Source: Liolophura sinensis
Lineage: Eukaryota; Mollusca; Polyplacophora; Chitonida; Chitonidae
Length of the DNA: 64,000 nucleotides
Direction: 5' to 3'
Assembly: GCF_032854445.1 (NCBI RefSeq)
Contig: NC_088304.1
Location: 9,499,704-9,563,703 of the forward strand
Every line of letters begins with the position of its first letter. The stretch's first letter is position 1. Under the pieces are notes generated by a model, which was not told where the DNA came from, made no database searches, and saw nothing but the letters and a program-made list of their open reading frames with translations. Positions 47,100 to 58,034 of this stretch are shown in pieces. The translations under genes and the position numbers were made by a program.

Positions 47100-47235
47100 C
47101 AAAGCTGGGAACGGGTCCTGGCGCAATCGTGAAGACGATTGTTTTTCAGTCGCAAGATCACCTGAGGTCCTATTTTTGATAGGGAATGCGTAGGATTTTG
47201 TAGATGCTCTTTCTCTCACTGTTCGTGTGGCATAG
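47100..47235 (+). mobile_element. SINE family G, 5' part
   Basis: CAGTCGCAAGATCACCTGAG and TTTTGTAGATGCTCTTTCTC, TCACTGTTCGTG correspond to the front of 37028-37378. The tail is missing. Confidence 0.45.
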
Positions 47236-47923
47236 TGACTATTCGCACATGATGCTCGTACATCCGTTTGTGGAGTCTAAGGTTAGATGAAGACTAAGAC
47301 AAAAATAGAAAAATTGCCAACTCTCAGTGGTACACAGTATACGTACTACTCCGTACTTTACGTTTACGTTCCAGGGAAAAACAATCAATGAGGAATTATC
47401 GAATTTCCCCACACCCACCATATAGACATTCACATCATACTGGCGAAGAGAAATTCCGGATGCCAATACTACATGTATAAAGTAACCATCTATCCGTCAG
47501 TCTAATCCAGGTTTCCAGTTCAAAATCTGAATATTGCATAATCCGTTTCATCTCCTCCACGGCATGTTTTGTTTGAACAGCTGCGATAATATGAAGACAG
47601 AACACCGCCGTTGCTGTCTTCCAGGCTGCTTTACATAAATGTTATAGAGATCCAGCCAACAATCAAACACGCACGTCTCATGGTGAGGGGTAACTAGTCA
47701 GCAGTGGGGTGGCAGATGGAGAGGAAGGAATCACTCCCTTGAGTATTCAAAATGGCTCTAAACAGACATTATAAACAGCATTGCACTTTGTCGGCTGCCT
47801 GAAGCATTAAGCTCATCCGGGTTACATCTGCCAATAAAAAGGAAGATTAAAAACTCATATTAGACCAACGCCATAAATTGGGAATGAATACATCAAAGGA
47901 AAAAGCAATAGAATATGACTTTC

Positions 47924-48100
47924 AAAGATGAAATCTAAATGCAACTCCTTGTTGTGTTGGGTTAGGCACCCGTAAATTAATTGCCGTTTTGTTGGTTTTG
48001 TTTGGGTTTCCACCAGTTTCTTGTAACATATAGATAATTATGGTATACACTGCCTTTGTTGTGTGCCGTTTTCCACCGCAATTATCATTAAAGGGGCTTG
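47924..48100 (-). repeat. Right arm of the 1.9-kb inverted repeat
   Basis: Partner of 46190-46376. A short direct relative of its outer end follows at 48303-48375 (GTGCCGTTTTCCATTGTAAT versus GTGCCGTTTTCCACCGCAAT). Confidence 0.85.
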
Positions 48101-48449
48101 ACAGGCTGTAAGAGCAGACCCAAACGATCTTCATTTACAAGATTTGGGCATAAGGGGAGCCATGGGGCAAGTTGGATATACATATAAGGGGGAAAGAGAT
48201 CAGACTATCGTCTGTAATATTATTGTCGCTGCAGGGAATCCGCTGTCAGATAAACGTGCAACATCCGTGCCCTCCTGACCATATACCATACTGACCAGAA
48301 GATGTGCCGTTTTCCATTGTAATTTTCATTAGAAGGGCTTGTAAAAACTATACAATAGGTCTTCATTAACAACACTCTCTCCTACAGAGAGTCATTAGAG
48401 AGAATGTATCCAGTGTGTTTGTATGTATGTGTATATATACAAACACACA

Positions 48450-48452
<3 letters not shown>

Positions 48453-48543
<91 letters not shown>

Positions 48544-48671
48544 ATGTATGTATGTATGTATGTATGTATGTATATATGTATGTATGTATGTATATATGTA
48601 TGTGTGTAAGTACGTATGTATGTATGTATGCGTCTATGTTTGTATGTATGTGTGTATGTATGCTGTGTATG
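48453..48671 (+). repeat. Compound microsatellite (TA)n(TG)n(TATG)n
   Basis: TA from 48453 to 48501, TG to about 48527, then TATG/TGTA repeats with interruptions to 48671. The tyrosine/cysteine/valine ORFs on both strands are artefacts. Confidence 0.98.
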
Positions 48672-48971
48672 TGTGTGTTTGGGGTTTTAAGACGCACTAA
48701 ACAAACAACTAAACAACGAGAGGCTATTAGGTGTATTTACATATCCTGTGTTTTGCAGCACTGTGACACTGTGTCATCCAGTCCTGTTCCCTTGCTCTAA
48801 CTTATCAGTGGTTACGCGAAGCGAGAGAGCATCAAGTACAATTTTCAAAGTCTTTAGTATGACTCCACCCAGGTTTCATCTCAGACCTCCGGGAGCTGGA
48901 TCTAGAAGTCTAAGCCTATATTATGTCCGTAATATTACAGGGAATCCGCTGTCAAATAAATGAGGGACATC

Positions 48972-49195
48972 TTTGTCTTACTGACCCGGTACGATAATGG
49001 CTGGGGAATATCCCCACAAGATGGATTGTCTGGAGTTGCTCGATGACGGGATAAGTGGCTCAAGGCCAGCTACACTGATCGACTCTCACACACACAAAAA
49101 CCAAGCAGATGATCTCTCCAGCCACTCTTTATTAGTGAAACAATGAAATTGACTGATTTCTGAAATTAGCTGCTTACATAAGCAATGGGTCTATC
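48972..49195 (+). repeat. Near-identical core of D7, right copy
   Basis: Partner of 43991-44215. Confidence 0.9.
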
Positions 49196-49595
49196 GTTTT
49201 CTTCAAATCCGTCGTCAGGCCATGTTTGCCTAGATCGATAGATTTAAATCATATTTGTGTTTTTAGACGTCGATAAAGGCCGTCTTTGGGCTGTTTGCGT
49301 AGTGTTTTTGAGTCGAAGTGATCGTGTATAGGGTTGTTAGAAGAGAGAATAATGAAAGAGGAGCGTCGGCGCTGAAGATGTAATTGTCATCTATTAGACT
49401 TTTGTTTCTAAACTCATGATCATTAGTCTTGAGTGCCTCGACATATTCATCGTCTAAAAGTCAATCGCCATCTCTCACCACCAGATATTAGTCAGTGTCA
49501 AGGATCTGGACAACCACGTGTAAACAACATGCACTCTTATACGGCCCCACTTACATCTCGTCTGCTATCACCTTACTTTATCCAGGAAATACTTC

Positions 49596-49962
49596 CGCCA
49601 AGATGCACAGTTAGTAGAGCGTCCGCTTCGGGACCGGTAGATCCAGGATCAATCCTTGATCGAGTCACACCTAAGACATTAAAAGAGGAAGTTGTAACTT
49701 CCTCGCTTGGCGTTCAGCATGAAGGGGATAGTTAAACGACTGGTTGACCCGTATCAGTATAATGGCTCGGGCGGGGCGGCTTACTTGCCTTCGGTAAGTC
49801 GTCTCAATGAAGCAGCACTAATTAAAAGAGCGGTGGAAATCCGTCCTGCAACAAGGAGGCACATTACACGTACATGCACCCTAATGATTCCTTCGTCGTC
49901 ATATGACGAAGGAATTGTTGAGTACGACGTTAAACCCCAAGCACTCACTCACTCACTCACTC
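49596..49962 (+). mobile_element. tRNA-headed SINE family D
   Basis: Head with ACAGTTAGTAGAGCGTCCGC (box A-like) and box B-like GGTAGATCCAGGATCAATCC; body as in the 30075 copy; ends AAGCACTCACTCACTCACTC. It is absent from the left unit of D7, so it inserted after that duplication. Confidence 0.9.
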
Positions 49963-50193
49963 CACCAAGACGCTAAGACCTTCCTGTAGCAGCACTGACG
50001 TCACTTACACCCTTCATGGGGACTGTACATCTGAGAAGGTGCCAACTACTCTAAATAACAGGTCAGCATGGTATTAAGATCAGCAATCGCCACCCGCGAC
50101 AATTTCATCTGAATGACAGGTGATTGATTGACATATGTATACTAGTATATTGGGTTAGGTCTAGGCATCTCTCTGAAGCCAGCAACTAAAATA

Positions 50194-50547
50194 GAGTGAG
50201 TCAGTGAGAGAGTGAGTGCTTAGGGTTTAACGTCGTACTTAACAAATTTTCAGTCATATGACGACGAAGGAGACCTTAGAGTGTATGTAACGTGCCTCCC
50301 TGTCGCAGGGCGGATTTACATCGCTCTGTTATCTAGTTCTGCTTCACTGAGACGCCTTACCGAAGGCAAGTAATCTGCCCCGTCCGAGCCACTATACTGA
50401 TACGGGTCAACCAGTGTTTCACTATCCCCTCAATTTTAAGGTCTCAAGGTCTTAGCTGTGACCCTATACAGGAATGACCCTGCCCTCCCTCCCCCCCCCC
50501 CCCCCCACACTGAAGCGAACGCTCTACCAACTGTGTTATTGGGGACG
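50194..50547 (-). mobile_element. tRNA-headed SINE family D, reversed
   Basis: Begins with the reversed tail AGTGAGTCAGTGAGAGAGTG, runs through TACTGATACGGGTCAACCAG, is interrupted by a C-run (50491-50505), and ends with AACGCTCTACCAACTGTGTT, the complement of box A. It faces the copy at 49596 across 231 bases. Confidence 0.88.
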
Positions 50548-50654
50548 GTCAAGAAGTAGAATAGAAAAGATATATGCATGCAGCGACGACAAGGTGGTGG
50601 GTGGCAAATGCTCATGGGTACAAGGTAAAATACGATCTCCAATCAGTTTACCTT

Positions 50655-50815
50655 ACTTAGGTCCTTGATCAATGATGTCGTGTGTTTGAACCCGGCTCTA
50701 GTTGTTTCGGCTGCGACTTTAAGTCAGGTGATTTGACAGATGCTGTCGAAGATCGGTGGTTTCCTCCGGGCACTCCGGTTTCCTACATATATATGAAATA
50801 TTCAATCACTTTAAC
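50655..50815 (+). mobile_element. SINE (family E) with tRNA-like head
   Basis: GTGTTTGAACCCGGCTCTAG (box B-like) then GCGACTTTAAGTCAGGTGAT, TTGACAGATGCTGTCGAAGA, CTCCGGGCACTCCGGTTTCC. Truncated at the 3' side; a second tRNA-like GGGTTCAAACCCAGC follows at 50829. Confidence 0.55.
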
Positions 50816-51079
50816 ACGGGAGATGTGGGTTCAAACCCAGCTTGTGTAGATTTCTCCTCTTCCACACTACAAAAACGCAAACACGAGCATACTACAAGCA
50901 CAAAACCCCCTCAAAATATTTTATTTAAGATTCCAATAAACATCATGAAATAAATATGTGATATTTATGCGAATACGACTGGATTTGAAAACTCAGCACC
51001 AGAGGTGAGAGTTCTGTCGGGCACAAAGCTAGCCAGGCCAGAAGTCCACGCGACCTTCCAAAAGCCAAAATATGTTTGG

Positions 51080-51141
51080 GTTTTTTTTTTTTGCTTTTTT
51101 TTTTTTTTTTTTTGCTTTTTGTGTTGGTTTTTTTTTTTTTG
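51080..51141 (+). repeat. Interrupted poly-T tract
   Basis: Long T-runs broken by GC and GTGTTGG. The paralogous site at 46620 has a short A-run on this strand. Confidence 0.95.
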
Positions 51142-51849
51142 GTACGAAAGAAATGGGCTATATTTTCTTCCGCCCTGTATATTTACACGCCTCGTAAAAT
51201 TAACATGCTAAATGAAAACTTTACCCCCACGTATCGTTTCTATGGCATTCATTAAAGTCTTTCGTTATTACCTTGCAAAAAGGATTCACGCTCTCGGTCC
51301 TCACATGTTATCTTTTCTGGGATTATCGGCTCACGACGTCACTTATACGTCAGGATGACGTTTAACAAGAATCTCTGATAGAGTCACACGTCTTTTGACA
51401 CAAAGTTGACCTACTTCAAACCATCATGCTGTAATAACGCACGGTAGACAATAGTTGGGACCGCTAAATAGGAGACCGTTATGTATTGTAATGAACAACC
51501 GTAATAAATCCCTGGTCTAACCCAAGCGTAGTTATGTGGGACGAGACAGGAACTAAACAACTCACTATCTGATTAGCACACACTATTCTTTGTATGTGTG
51601 TGAGTTTGTAAGTTCAGTTTTAAAGGTGGAAATGGTTATTCGCCGAATGGTGTTCATGCTTGTGTTTGAGTCGATAGGACACATGAGATGAACATGAGGT
51701 GTACGTGAGGTGTACGTGAGGTGTAGAGAAAGTGTAGAGATTGTAGGGATTCGTTTATTCCCTCAGTCATGTAGTCCAACAAAACCACTTCCACCTATAC
51801 GGTTTGCAAATCTGTAATACATGTGTATCTAAAATGAAGGACTACACCA

Positions 51850-52020
51850 CATAGAGCACCACAAGAGCAGCAAAACGACAGTGTGATAATTATCAAATGG
51901 TCACATATAGTACTTGTGAAATCCCAGTTCATGTCAATTTACTTGAGCCATGTGGGAACAGTTACCAAGTGGTTTACTTGGTTTATATGGTTTACAATTT
52001 ACAATGTGTGCGAGATTTAT
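51850..52020 (-). repeat. Dispersed repeat B, reversed partial copy
   Basis: CAAGAGCAGCAAAACGACAG, TGTGATAATTATCAAATGGT, TCAATTTACTTGAGCCATG. Confidence 0.6.
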
Positions 52021-52254
52021 ACGCGCTGGTGTTCAATTCTGTGAGTGGAAGAAACCAGAGTTCCTAGAGTAAACCACTGTCCTGCAGCAAGTTAGTGACG
52101 AACTTTCCCACAGTTGACGCACATGTACCAATATACACGGCGGCATATTGGTCAGTGTCAAACGGTCGTTTATCAAAGTTACACGGCACAAACGGCCACA
52201 GGGACGTCTTCAACCTCTCATTGTTACCAAGGCCCCACGACCAATTACAGCTGG

Positions 52255-52419
52255 TCAATTTACAAATCGGTCTGCAGCAACCTGCGGATGGTCGTGCGAT
52301 TTCCATGGGCTCTGTCTGGTTTCCTCCAACAGTATTGCTCGTATAAGTGAAATATTTTTGAGTATGGCGTAAAACACCAATGAAATAAATAAATTAATTA
52401 ATTAATCAATTTACAAATC
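52255..52419 (+). mobile_element. 5'-truncated SINE family A with perfect 14-bp target-site duplication
   Basis: The element (52269-52405) starts within the body (GCAGCAACCTGCGGATGGTC) and ends AAAACACCAATGAAATAAAT plus ATTAATTA repeats. TCAATTTACAAATC occurs directly before (52255-52268) and directly after (52406-52419). Confidence 0.95.
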
Positions 52420-52437
52420 ACCTGTGCATGACCGGGT

Positions 52438-53064
52438 TTGAACCAGCCCATCGTACATTTTGTTGTAACTACCACTTATGAGTCAGATAATGAAATTCTT
52501 GCATATCTAGCACAGCTCAATCCGAGTAATGTATGTGTTTCACAACCGACATTCCATCCTTCCTCAAAATCGGCCTGCCAATCCTGCAAGTCCAAACGCA
52601 TCCATGTCAGCCCCAGTTTGATCAGTAGCTTCCAGTTCAAAATCTGGATGTTGCAAAATCCGCTTCTTCTCATCCACGGCATGTTTTGCTTGAACAGCTG
52701 CGTTGATATGGAGATAGAACATCACAATTTGCTGTCTCCAAAGCCAATTTACATAATCGCTGCATTCAGTGAACTGATGACCCCCAAAAATACCACCCAT
52801 GAGAGGGGACCAATCCCGGAGTGGATGTGGTGGCGTGGACAAAGGGAAGATCATTTATCATCCCCAACGACTCAAAATAGCCCTTGGGGTACGATCTACA
52901 AAGGAATTATCAACAGCATAACATTTTGTCGGCCGCCAGGAAGTGATATGGAGACAGAAGACCACAATATGCTGTCTTCTATACAGCTACAGCCTACATT
53001 CTGTAGAGAGTCAGATCCGCGAGTGCATCACCTCCAACACACGCACGTACCGCGTGAGGTGTAA
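52438..53064 (+). other. Long open frame inside D7, probably non-coding
   Basis: 208 codons without a stop, but opening with TTG; from the first ATG about 139 codons remain. It contains an internal duplication (DMEIEHHNLLS and DMETEDHNMLS, about 80 residues apart) that reflects the DNA repeat at 52705 and 52945. The paralogous stretch at 47500-47870 has stops. No domain is recognised. Confidence 0.4.
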
Positions 53065-53200
53065 GAAGTCAGGACGGCGATGGTGTGGTGGGAAGAAAGA
53101 GAAGATATTTTATTATCTTGAATATTCAATATTGCATCTGCAAATGAACTATAACCAGCATTTTTGTCGGCTACGTGAAGTATTAAGTTTTACAGTATAG

Positions 53201-53747
53201 TTTTTGTCAATCGATCTGAGTGATGTTGACCTTCGCCTAGATTCCAAAAAATTCTAAAGCACAGGCATTTGGAACCAATCAGTAGAGCAGTACAAGTAGC
53301 CAGCCCTTACAAGTGTAAGCGAGTGTTGCCGAGTTTTGCTAGTGTCCATTTCATCAGGACTTCGATTTGAAATCTCACCGATGAACGAGAAGCGCTTTCG
53401 TGACTTTTCGTGGTTTCCGGTCGGTTCCACATGTCTGTGTTTTTGACACTAATTTCTTGAATTTTTGGGGGATGTGGATTTTTGTTCAGTTTTTCGTCAT
53501 TTTTGTACGTAAGACTTTGACGTTTCTGCAAGCTGTGTTTTGGTATTATCAGAAACTTCAAAACGGGTTCCGCGTATGTGTCACAAGCTAACCCCTCCAT
53601 GACCTTGTTTTTTTGGGGTTTTTTTGTTGTGCGGAAAATCCAAAATTCTGTGACAGAATGGCCCTTCGAGACTTTTTAATCTATGGTCTCATACAGGTAG
53701 CACGTGCTGGGACATTCAACAGCTTTCATCGAAACGAAATATGTATG
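53201..53747. other. Unrecognised spacer
   Basis: No supported feature. Confidence 0.4.
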
Positions 53748-54008
53748 TATTTATTTAATTGATTGATGTTTTATGCCGTACTCAAGAATATTTCACTTAT
53801 ACGACAGCGGCCAGGTTTTGGTCGGAGGAAAACGCGCAAAGCCCGGAGGAAACCCACCACCATCCGCAATTTGCTGGCAGACCTTCCCACATACGGCCGG
53901 AGAGGAAGCTAACATGAGCTGGACTTGAACTCACAGCGACTCCATTGGTGAGAAGCTCCTGGATCATTGCGCCGCGCTGGCGTGGTAACCACTCTGGCCA
54001 CGGAGGCC
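53748..54008 (-). mobile_element. tRNA-headed SINE family A, full length, reversed
   Basis: Reversed tail (TATTTATTTAATTGATTGAT) then TTTTATGCCGTACTCAAGAA, TACGACAGCGGCCAG, AGCTGGACTTGAACTCACAG (complement of box B), CGTGGTAACCACTCTGGCCA and CGGAGGCC (complement of the head). All blocks are present. Confidence 0.93.
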
Positions 54009-55474
54009 TTCACAAACGAAAAAGGACATTTTACTTTGTACATGTAAGTCAAATGTCCTAAAATTTTATCTGTTCCAGGATATTGGGATCTGCTATTATC
54101 TGCACTCGAAAATTAACATTTTCCAAGTGCTGCATGGGGATTAATATATACATGCATGTAATTTAGCTAGGTCGCATGCCGGTACCATCAATCAGATAGA
54201 CGGACACAAGCACCAGCGTTTTACAATTTATATAACTGACAATATTGTATGGGCTACAACTATTATGCTTGTTCATATATTTCAAAATATATGGGTCTAT
54301 GCACAGGCAATAAATAGTACCGACTCTTTGAATTTTAAAAAGGCGTTTTCCACAACTACGAAAATCATTGATATCTTGTCCGTGATTTCCCCGACCATGC
54401 TTTAGTCTCCTGAAATGTGTATATGCATTCCCCTGGGTGGAAGATCGTGTGAGGGGTCGTGAAGGCGTGGGAAGCTAAACATGCTGTGGATGTATCGGAT
54501 CATGCTATATGAAGGTCGTATTTGCCATTGAATCGTGATCTCGAGAGGGTGCAGAGCGTGAGGGCTACATTAAAGCGTATTTAGACCAAACATGTTTATG
54601 AGCCATTCTGCAGGTTTGATGGAGCCTTCTCCAAATCATGTTTCAGTAAACAGTACTGGCCTATATACAAGTTGTATCATAAATTGATTCGTGTGTATGA
54701 TCACTCCTGTAAAAGCGCTATTTCCGACATTCGTCAGCTTACACCTGAGTGAATACGACAGAAAATGCAGGGAAATTAATACAAAAATCATAGGAATAAT
54801 GTTTGGGGATATGATAAACCAGTAAGGTGAACTGATTCATTCTTACAGACGAGGTTATCAGTTTTCAATGAATGACCTAGTCAATATTCGGTGTCACATT
54901 ACCGATAAACCTCTGTAATACACGTAGTTTTCTTTCGGACTAAGTCCTATGTTACTAGCGTGGTCTAATCAATCGATGCCGAGTTCAATAATACAAGTGA
55001 GAGCTGGTCAGATTGTTTACCTTCGCCATCTGGACAACGTGCGGGACGCTTGGAGAGAGCAGACGACAGACAATTATTGGTAACGCCTGAAAAGACGAGA
55101 CTAAGTCAATATTTTGATAGCTTCTTTTGCTATAGCAGGTGTTTGGCTGTCATGTCGTCTTAATATCCTCCAGTTTTCACAGATTTTGAGTGTCGATTTT
55201 ATTGGGATGACCAAACTGTACTTGTGACCAGATTTCTAATTTGTTTGTCTTGACAAAGATTCCATCGTGTGGTACTTGTATGGTACTTTTTTATTTGCTC
55301 ATAGCCGCAAAGCTGTCGACGATACAATGAAAAGGCCGTCCCATTGATCACCGTTAAGAACTGACGGTTTGATTTTTACAGTAAAATGCCTACGATTACT
55401 TTTACGATAAGAAATAATATCTTAAATTTATCGGAAAGTCTGAGTGTTGCTAGTTGGTATTCCGTCCTTTTAGT
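54009..55474. other. Unrecognised intergenic DNA
   Basis: No supported feature. Confidence 0.4.
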
Positions 55475-55626
55475 AGAAGCTAGCAGGGCGCAATGACTCA
55501 GAAGCCTCCCATCAATGTGGTTCAAGTCCAGCTCATGCATGCTGGATTCCTACGTGGGAAGTACGTGGGAAGGTCCGTCAGCAGGCTGCTAATGGTCGTG
55601 GGTTTCACAAGGCTCTGTCTAGTTTC
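55475..55626 (+). mobile_element. SINE family A, internal fragment
   Basis: GCGCAATGACTCAGAAGCCT, GGTTCAAGTCCAGCTCATGC, AATGGTCGTGGGTTTCAC, TCTAGTTTCCTC. A 14-bp stutter (TACGTGGGAAG twice) lies in the middle. No tail. Confidence 0.75.
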
Positions 55627-56377
55627 CTCTGCCTGATTTCCAAGACAAGAGATCTTTCAATGAGATTTCGACTAACAAGCAAAAAGAGAGATACAAAGAG
55701 CAGTGGATCGATGATATTTCGATTCATTGACAAGCAGACAAACGGAGAGAAATACAGACAGACGGAGGGACAGACAGACAGATTTACAGACTGACTACGA
55801 TGAGACTTAAACAAAAACCTTCTTCACTGGTTGAGGTTGTCTTTTTCAACATTGTTGCATCCTTATCAAGGTCAGGTCTCATTGTTGCAAAGACGTCTTA
55901 TGCTGAGCATACATGTATATTTTATTTTTAAAAATATGTTTTTTTATTATGTAATAGTTTATTTGATCATTTCTGTGATTTCGTTTTTCGGGGCAATGTA
56001 AAAGTGAAAACGTGAACGAAGAAGACGTGTAGCAGACTTTGTTTCGTTAAAATATCGTTGACAATTGACAAACAAGGGAGAAATTAGACTGTAGACGAAG
56101 AGAGAAGGACTATACTTGATCGAATGTAGCTAAAACAAGGGGCTAATTTAGCGTCAGCAACGTTGTTCCGAAGCTTATTTTTTTAAATGGAGCGACTCTA
56201 TAGCATCATTAAGTTGCGCTATCGGCTTTTAGCATTTCTAGCAATAGTTTGCATTTAATTAGAATTCCTCAGGGCAATCCTCTTTTACAATACAATTGCT
56301 AATTAGCATTACAAATCTACTTTAATAGCTCTTGACCAGATGACTATATTTATCTTCCTAGAGTTCTAAAATAGCTC
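55627..56377. other. Unrecognised AT-rich DNA
   Basis: Short GACA/GACG-rich stretch at 55740-55790; nothing else. Confidence 0.4.
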
Positions 56378-56582
56378 CTAACTACCACAGCCAGTGGAAA
56401 TTATGCGCATAACACAATATATTTGCTAGTTAGCCATATGAAGTATTGTCTAAATAAATGCTAACTATCACGGCCAGGATCTTGTTATCCTCACAACACA
56501 TTATATGTACCAATTAGCAAGTTGAGGTATTGCCTAAAAAGATGCTAACTATGCCAGGGTCATGCTTTCCTCACAACACAAA
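56378..56582 (+). repeat. ~83-bp tandem repeat, 2.5 units
   Basis: Units start CTAACTACCA (56378), CTAACTATCA (56461) and CTAACTATGC (56545), and share CACAACACA.TATAT and GTATTG.CTAAA. More degenerate traces extend on both sides. Confidence 0.7.
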
Positions 56583-56636
56583 GTATTCCAGTGTCTTCCG
56601 AAGCAGTATGGCCAGTACATCCATTGCCGAATAGCT

Positions 56637-56639
56637 TAA

Positions 56640-56706
<67 letters not shown>
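56637..56706 (+). repeat. (AAAT)n microsatellite
   Basis: About 17 tandem AAAT units; no SINE body is attached. Confidence 0.97.
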
Positions 56707-57420
56707 AAAAACAGGTGAAAAATAAATAATCTAAAGTAAAGCCTATTGACCGTCTGCATTCATTGGTGAATTTATCTATGTATTTTCTGCATTCTACAAT
56801 TTATGCTCAACTAACCGATCAGCTTTTACGGTCAAACATGCTGCGGAGTGGAGGGTAGGTGCTTCTGTACCTATAATTGGGAGAGATAGTCATTCCATTT
56901 GCTATTTTACGACACGACCTCCTCCGCGAAATAGCCCATATATTCTTCTATAAAGCATATAATATAATAGCAGAGCTAAATAGCCACTATGTTGTTCTTC
57001 CACAAAATCCGCACAGCTGACGTTGTCGTTGACAGTTAGCTTCTACAGAGCGCTATTCTCGCAGCACTAAGGAGCGAATATATTGTCCTTTCAACAAATG
57101 TCCCTACATAGCACAGGCACACATCAGCAAATGCTACTGTAGCGTTAACAACAACTACATAGCTTTGATCATTATAACAGGACAGGAAAAGTAGCAAAAT
57201 ATCTTTAAATTATTCTCTGCAAAGATAATTAGTACCATGTTAATCAAATGAGGAGAAAAAAGTTTAGCTGCGAAAAAGCCGATAGATCTCTGTAGCATGC
57301 CGTTAAGCCGATCACAGTATTTCCTGCAAGTTATAGTTGGAATGTTCGCACTACTTGCGTGCTGCTCATCTTAGTGCCAGTTGCCCTTATGATAATGCCG
57401 ATTCTGACCTAGGTGAACCG
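56707..57420. other. Unrecognised spacer
   Basis: No supported feature. Confidence 0.4.
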
Positions 57421-57790
57421 TAATAAAGCTCCACGCATAATTAAACTGTGCTGGAACAAGAGTCGATGTAATCACGAATTACACTTTAGCCGCACTGCGG
57501 AACAGTGCAAATGTAAGGTCATGGTAGCGTACAGGAAGTAATGGTTTGGGGAACTTTCTTCGGCAACATGAGCTCACGTCTCGTAATTCATGGGAACCTC
57601 AGCACTGCGGGACATCGTTACCAGGTCCTTGCCCGGAGCTGGTGCCCTTCGTACCTGCTCCTGGCCCAGTTTTCTGCAAAATGCGGGTATTGACGTCATC
57701 GAGTGACCATCGAGACCACCTAACCCCATCAAACACGTATGAGATGCTCGTGGAAGAACCCCAGAATGCTCAAGAGGTAGGTGCCATGTT
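57421..57790 (+). pseudogene. Decayed Tc1/mariner transposase
   Basis: In one frame (57541-57693) the sequence reads MVWGTFFG..., followed by LVIHGNLS, the conserved block around the first part of the Tc1 catalytic core. Shifted by one base (57668-57783) it reads FLQNAGIDVIE, a stop, PSRPPNPIKHV, a stop, DARGR, which matches the Tc1 block normally read as GIDV-E-WP...SPDLNPIEHVWD. The FQxDNARPH region with the second catalytic Asp is missing between these blocks, so there is an internal deletion plus a frameshift. Both stops (57704, 57740) are TGA where the family has tryptophan TGG. 57421-57540 may hold a poorer upstream part. No terminal inverted repeats were found. It cannot make transposase. 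Confidence 0.8.
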
Positions 57791-58034
57791 GAAACATCAG
57801 GCGCACCTTAATGCCTAATCTTCTTTAAGTGTACGCCTATTACGTTCATAAACCAGATTTATCCACTAGCAACACACTTTGTTACATATCGGCATGTATC
57901 GAACACAAAGTAACACATATGAAGTTTCAGTTTTTTTATCAGTGTTCTATGGTATACTATGGCAAATGTAAACTACAAGTCTACATTCATATAATAAATC
58001 ATATGCCAGCTATACATATATGCGCAGATGTTCA
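57791..58034. other. Unrecognised spacer
   Basis: No supported feature. Confidence 0.4.

Larger units (their letters stand above)
43880..48150 (+). repeat. 4.3-kb segmental duplication D7, left unit
   Basis: Blocks match the right unit (48150-53200) in the same order: 43928-44560 with 48200-48255 plus 48925-49545; 44960-45030 with 50000-50070 (GTGCCAACTACTCT, AACAGGTCAGCA); 46510-46870 with 50970-51400; 47500-47870 with 52615-52950 (CCACGGCATGTTTT.CTTGAACAGCTGCG). Differences are substitutions, indels and lineage-specific insertions, including the 25-bp minisatellite here. No gene is supported inside it. Confidence 0.75.
48150..53200 (+). repeat. Segmental duplication D7, right unit
   Basis: Partner of 43880-48150, enlarged by a microsatellite (48453-48671), family D SINEs (49596, 50194), a family E SINE (50655), a poly-T tract and a family A SINE (52269). 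A third copy of one internal block (GATATGGAGACAGAAGACCA, CATTTTGTCGGC) occurs at 52920-53190. Confidence 0.75.

Noticed and set aside
48404-48800. ORFs rich in Tyr-Val-Cys-Met
   Set aside because: They translate the TA/TG/TATG microsatellite.
52438-53064. 208-codon ORF as a gene
   Set aside because: Begins at TTG, covers an internal DNA repeat, and the paralogous segment at 47.5-47.9 kb is not open.
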